Below are positions 5,797 through 5,799 of a stretch of 5,799 nucleotides of DNA, one piece after another. Position 1 is the stretch's first letter. The number at the start of each line of letters is the position of its first letter. Origin of the DNA: Actinomycetes bacterium (GTDB lineage: Bacteria > Actinomycetota > Actinomycetes > Propionibacteriales > Propionibacteriaceae); assembly GCA_023393755.1 (NCBI GenBank), contig JAEXCA010000251.1, positions 1 to 5,799 on the forward strand, given 5' to 3'. A program made the position numbers and the translations under genes. The notes under the pieces are model-generated. The model did not search any database. It had not been told where the DNA came from and saw only the letters and a list, made by a program, of their open reading frames with translations.

Positions 5797-5799
5797 TAG

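Overview
The window reads as chromosomal DNA of a high-GC actinomycete. GC is high throughout by eye, third codon positions are mostly G or C, GTG starts are used, and a dispersed CCCTGAGCCTGTCGAAGGG-type repeat familiar from many Actinomycetota genomes is present. I cannot place it to genus. It holds four intact protein genes, one complete insertion sequence, and an unusual amount of palindromic non-coding sequence.

Layout. 1-108: leader with a short dispersed-repeat copy. 109-2136 (+): a large membrane protein with a spermidine-synthase-like Rossmann domain between two hydrophobic blocks. It keeps the SAM-binding motifs but lacks two acidic residues normally needed for aminopropyl transfer. 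2231-2809 (+): a GNAT acetyltransferase of the RimJ/RimL type, in the same direction after a 94-base gap. 2810-3020: a convergent intergenic space dominated by a nested inverted-repeat structure (2851-3013) with a long central hairpin. 3021-4406 (-): a two-domain ThrE-family threonine/serine exporter. 4407-4687: non-coding, with a possible leaderless promoter for the exporter, three repeat units at an exact 23-base period, and a 71-base hairpin ending 7 bases before the insertion sequence duplication. 4691-5796: a complete IS630-family element whose transposase (4688-5752, -) has the full DDE triad.

How the parts relate. The two + strand genes may be co-transcribed, but nothing shows a shared pathway. 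The exporter faces them and stands alone. The transposase lies upstream of the exporter in the same direction, separated by the repeat-rich stretch. The insertion sequence ends show a TA duplication in a reconstructed CTAG target, and the transposase stop codon is completed by target DNA. No multi-gene defence, CRISPR or other novel system is visible. The most notable unexplained items are the nested palindrome at 2851-3013, the hairpin at 4611-4681, and the inverted repeat enclosing the transposase start codon.
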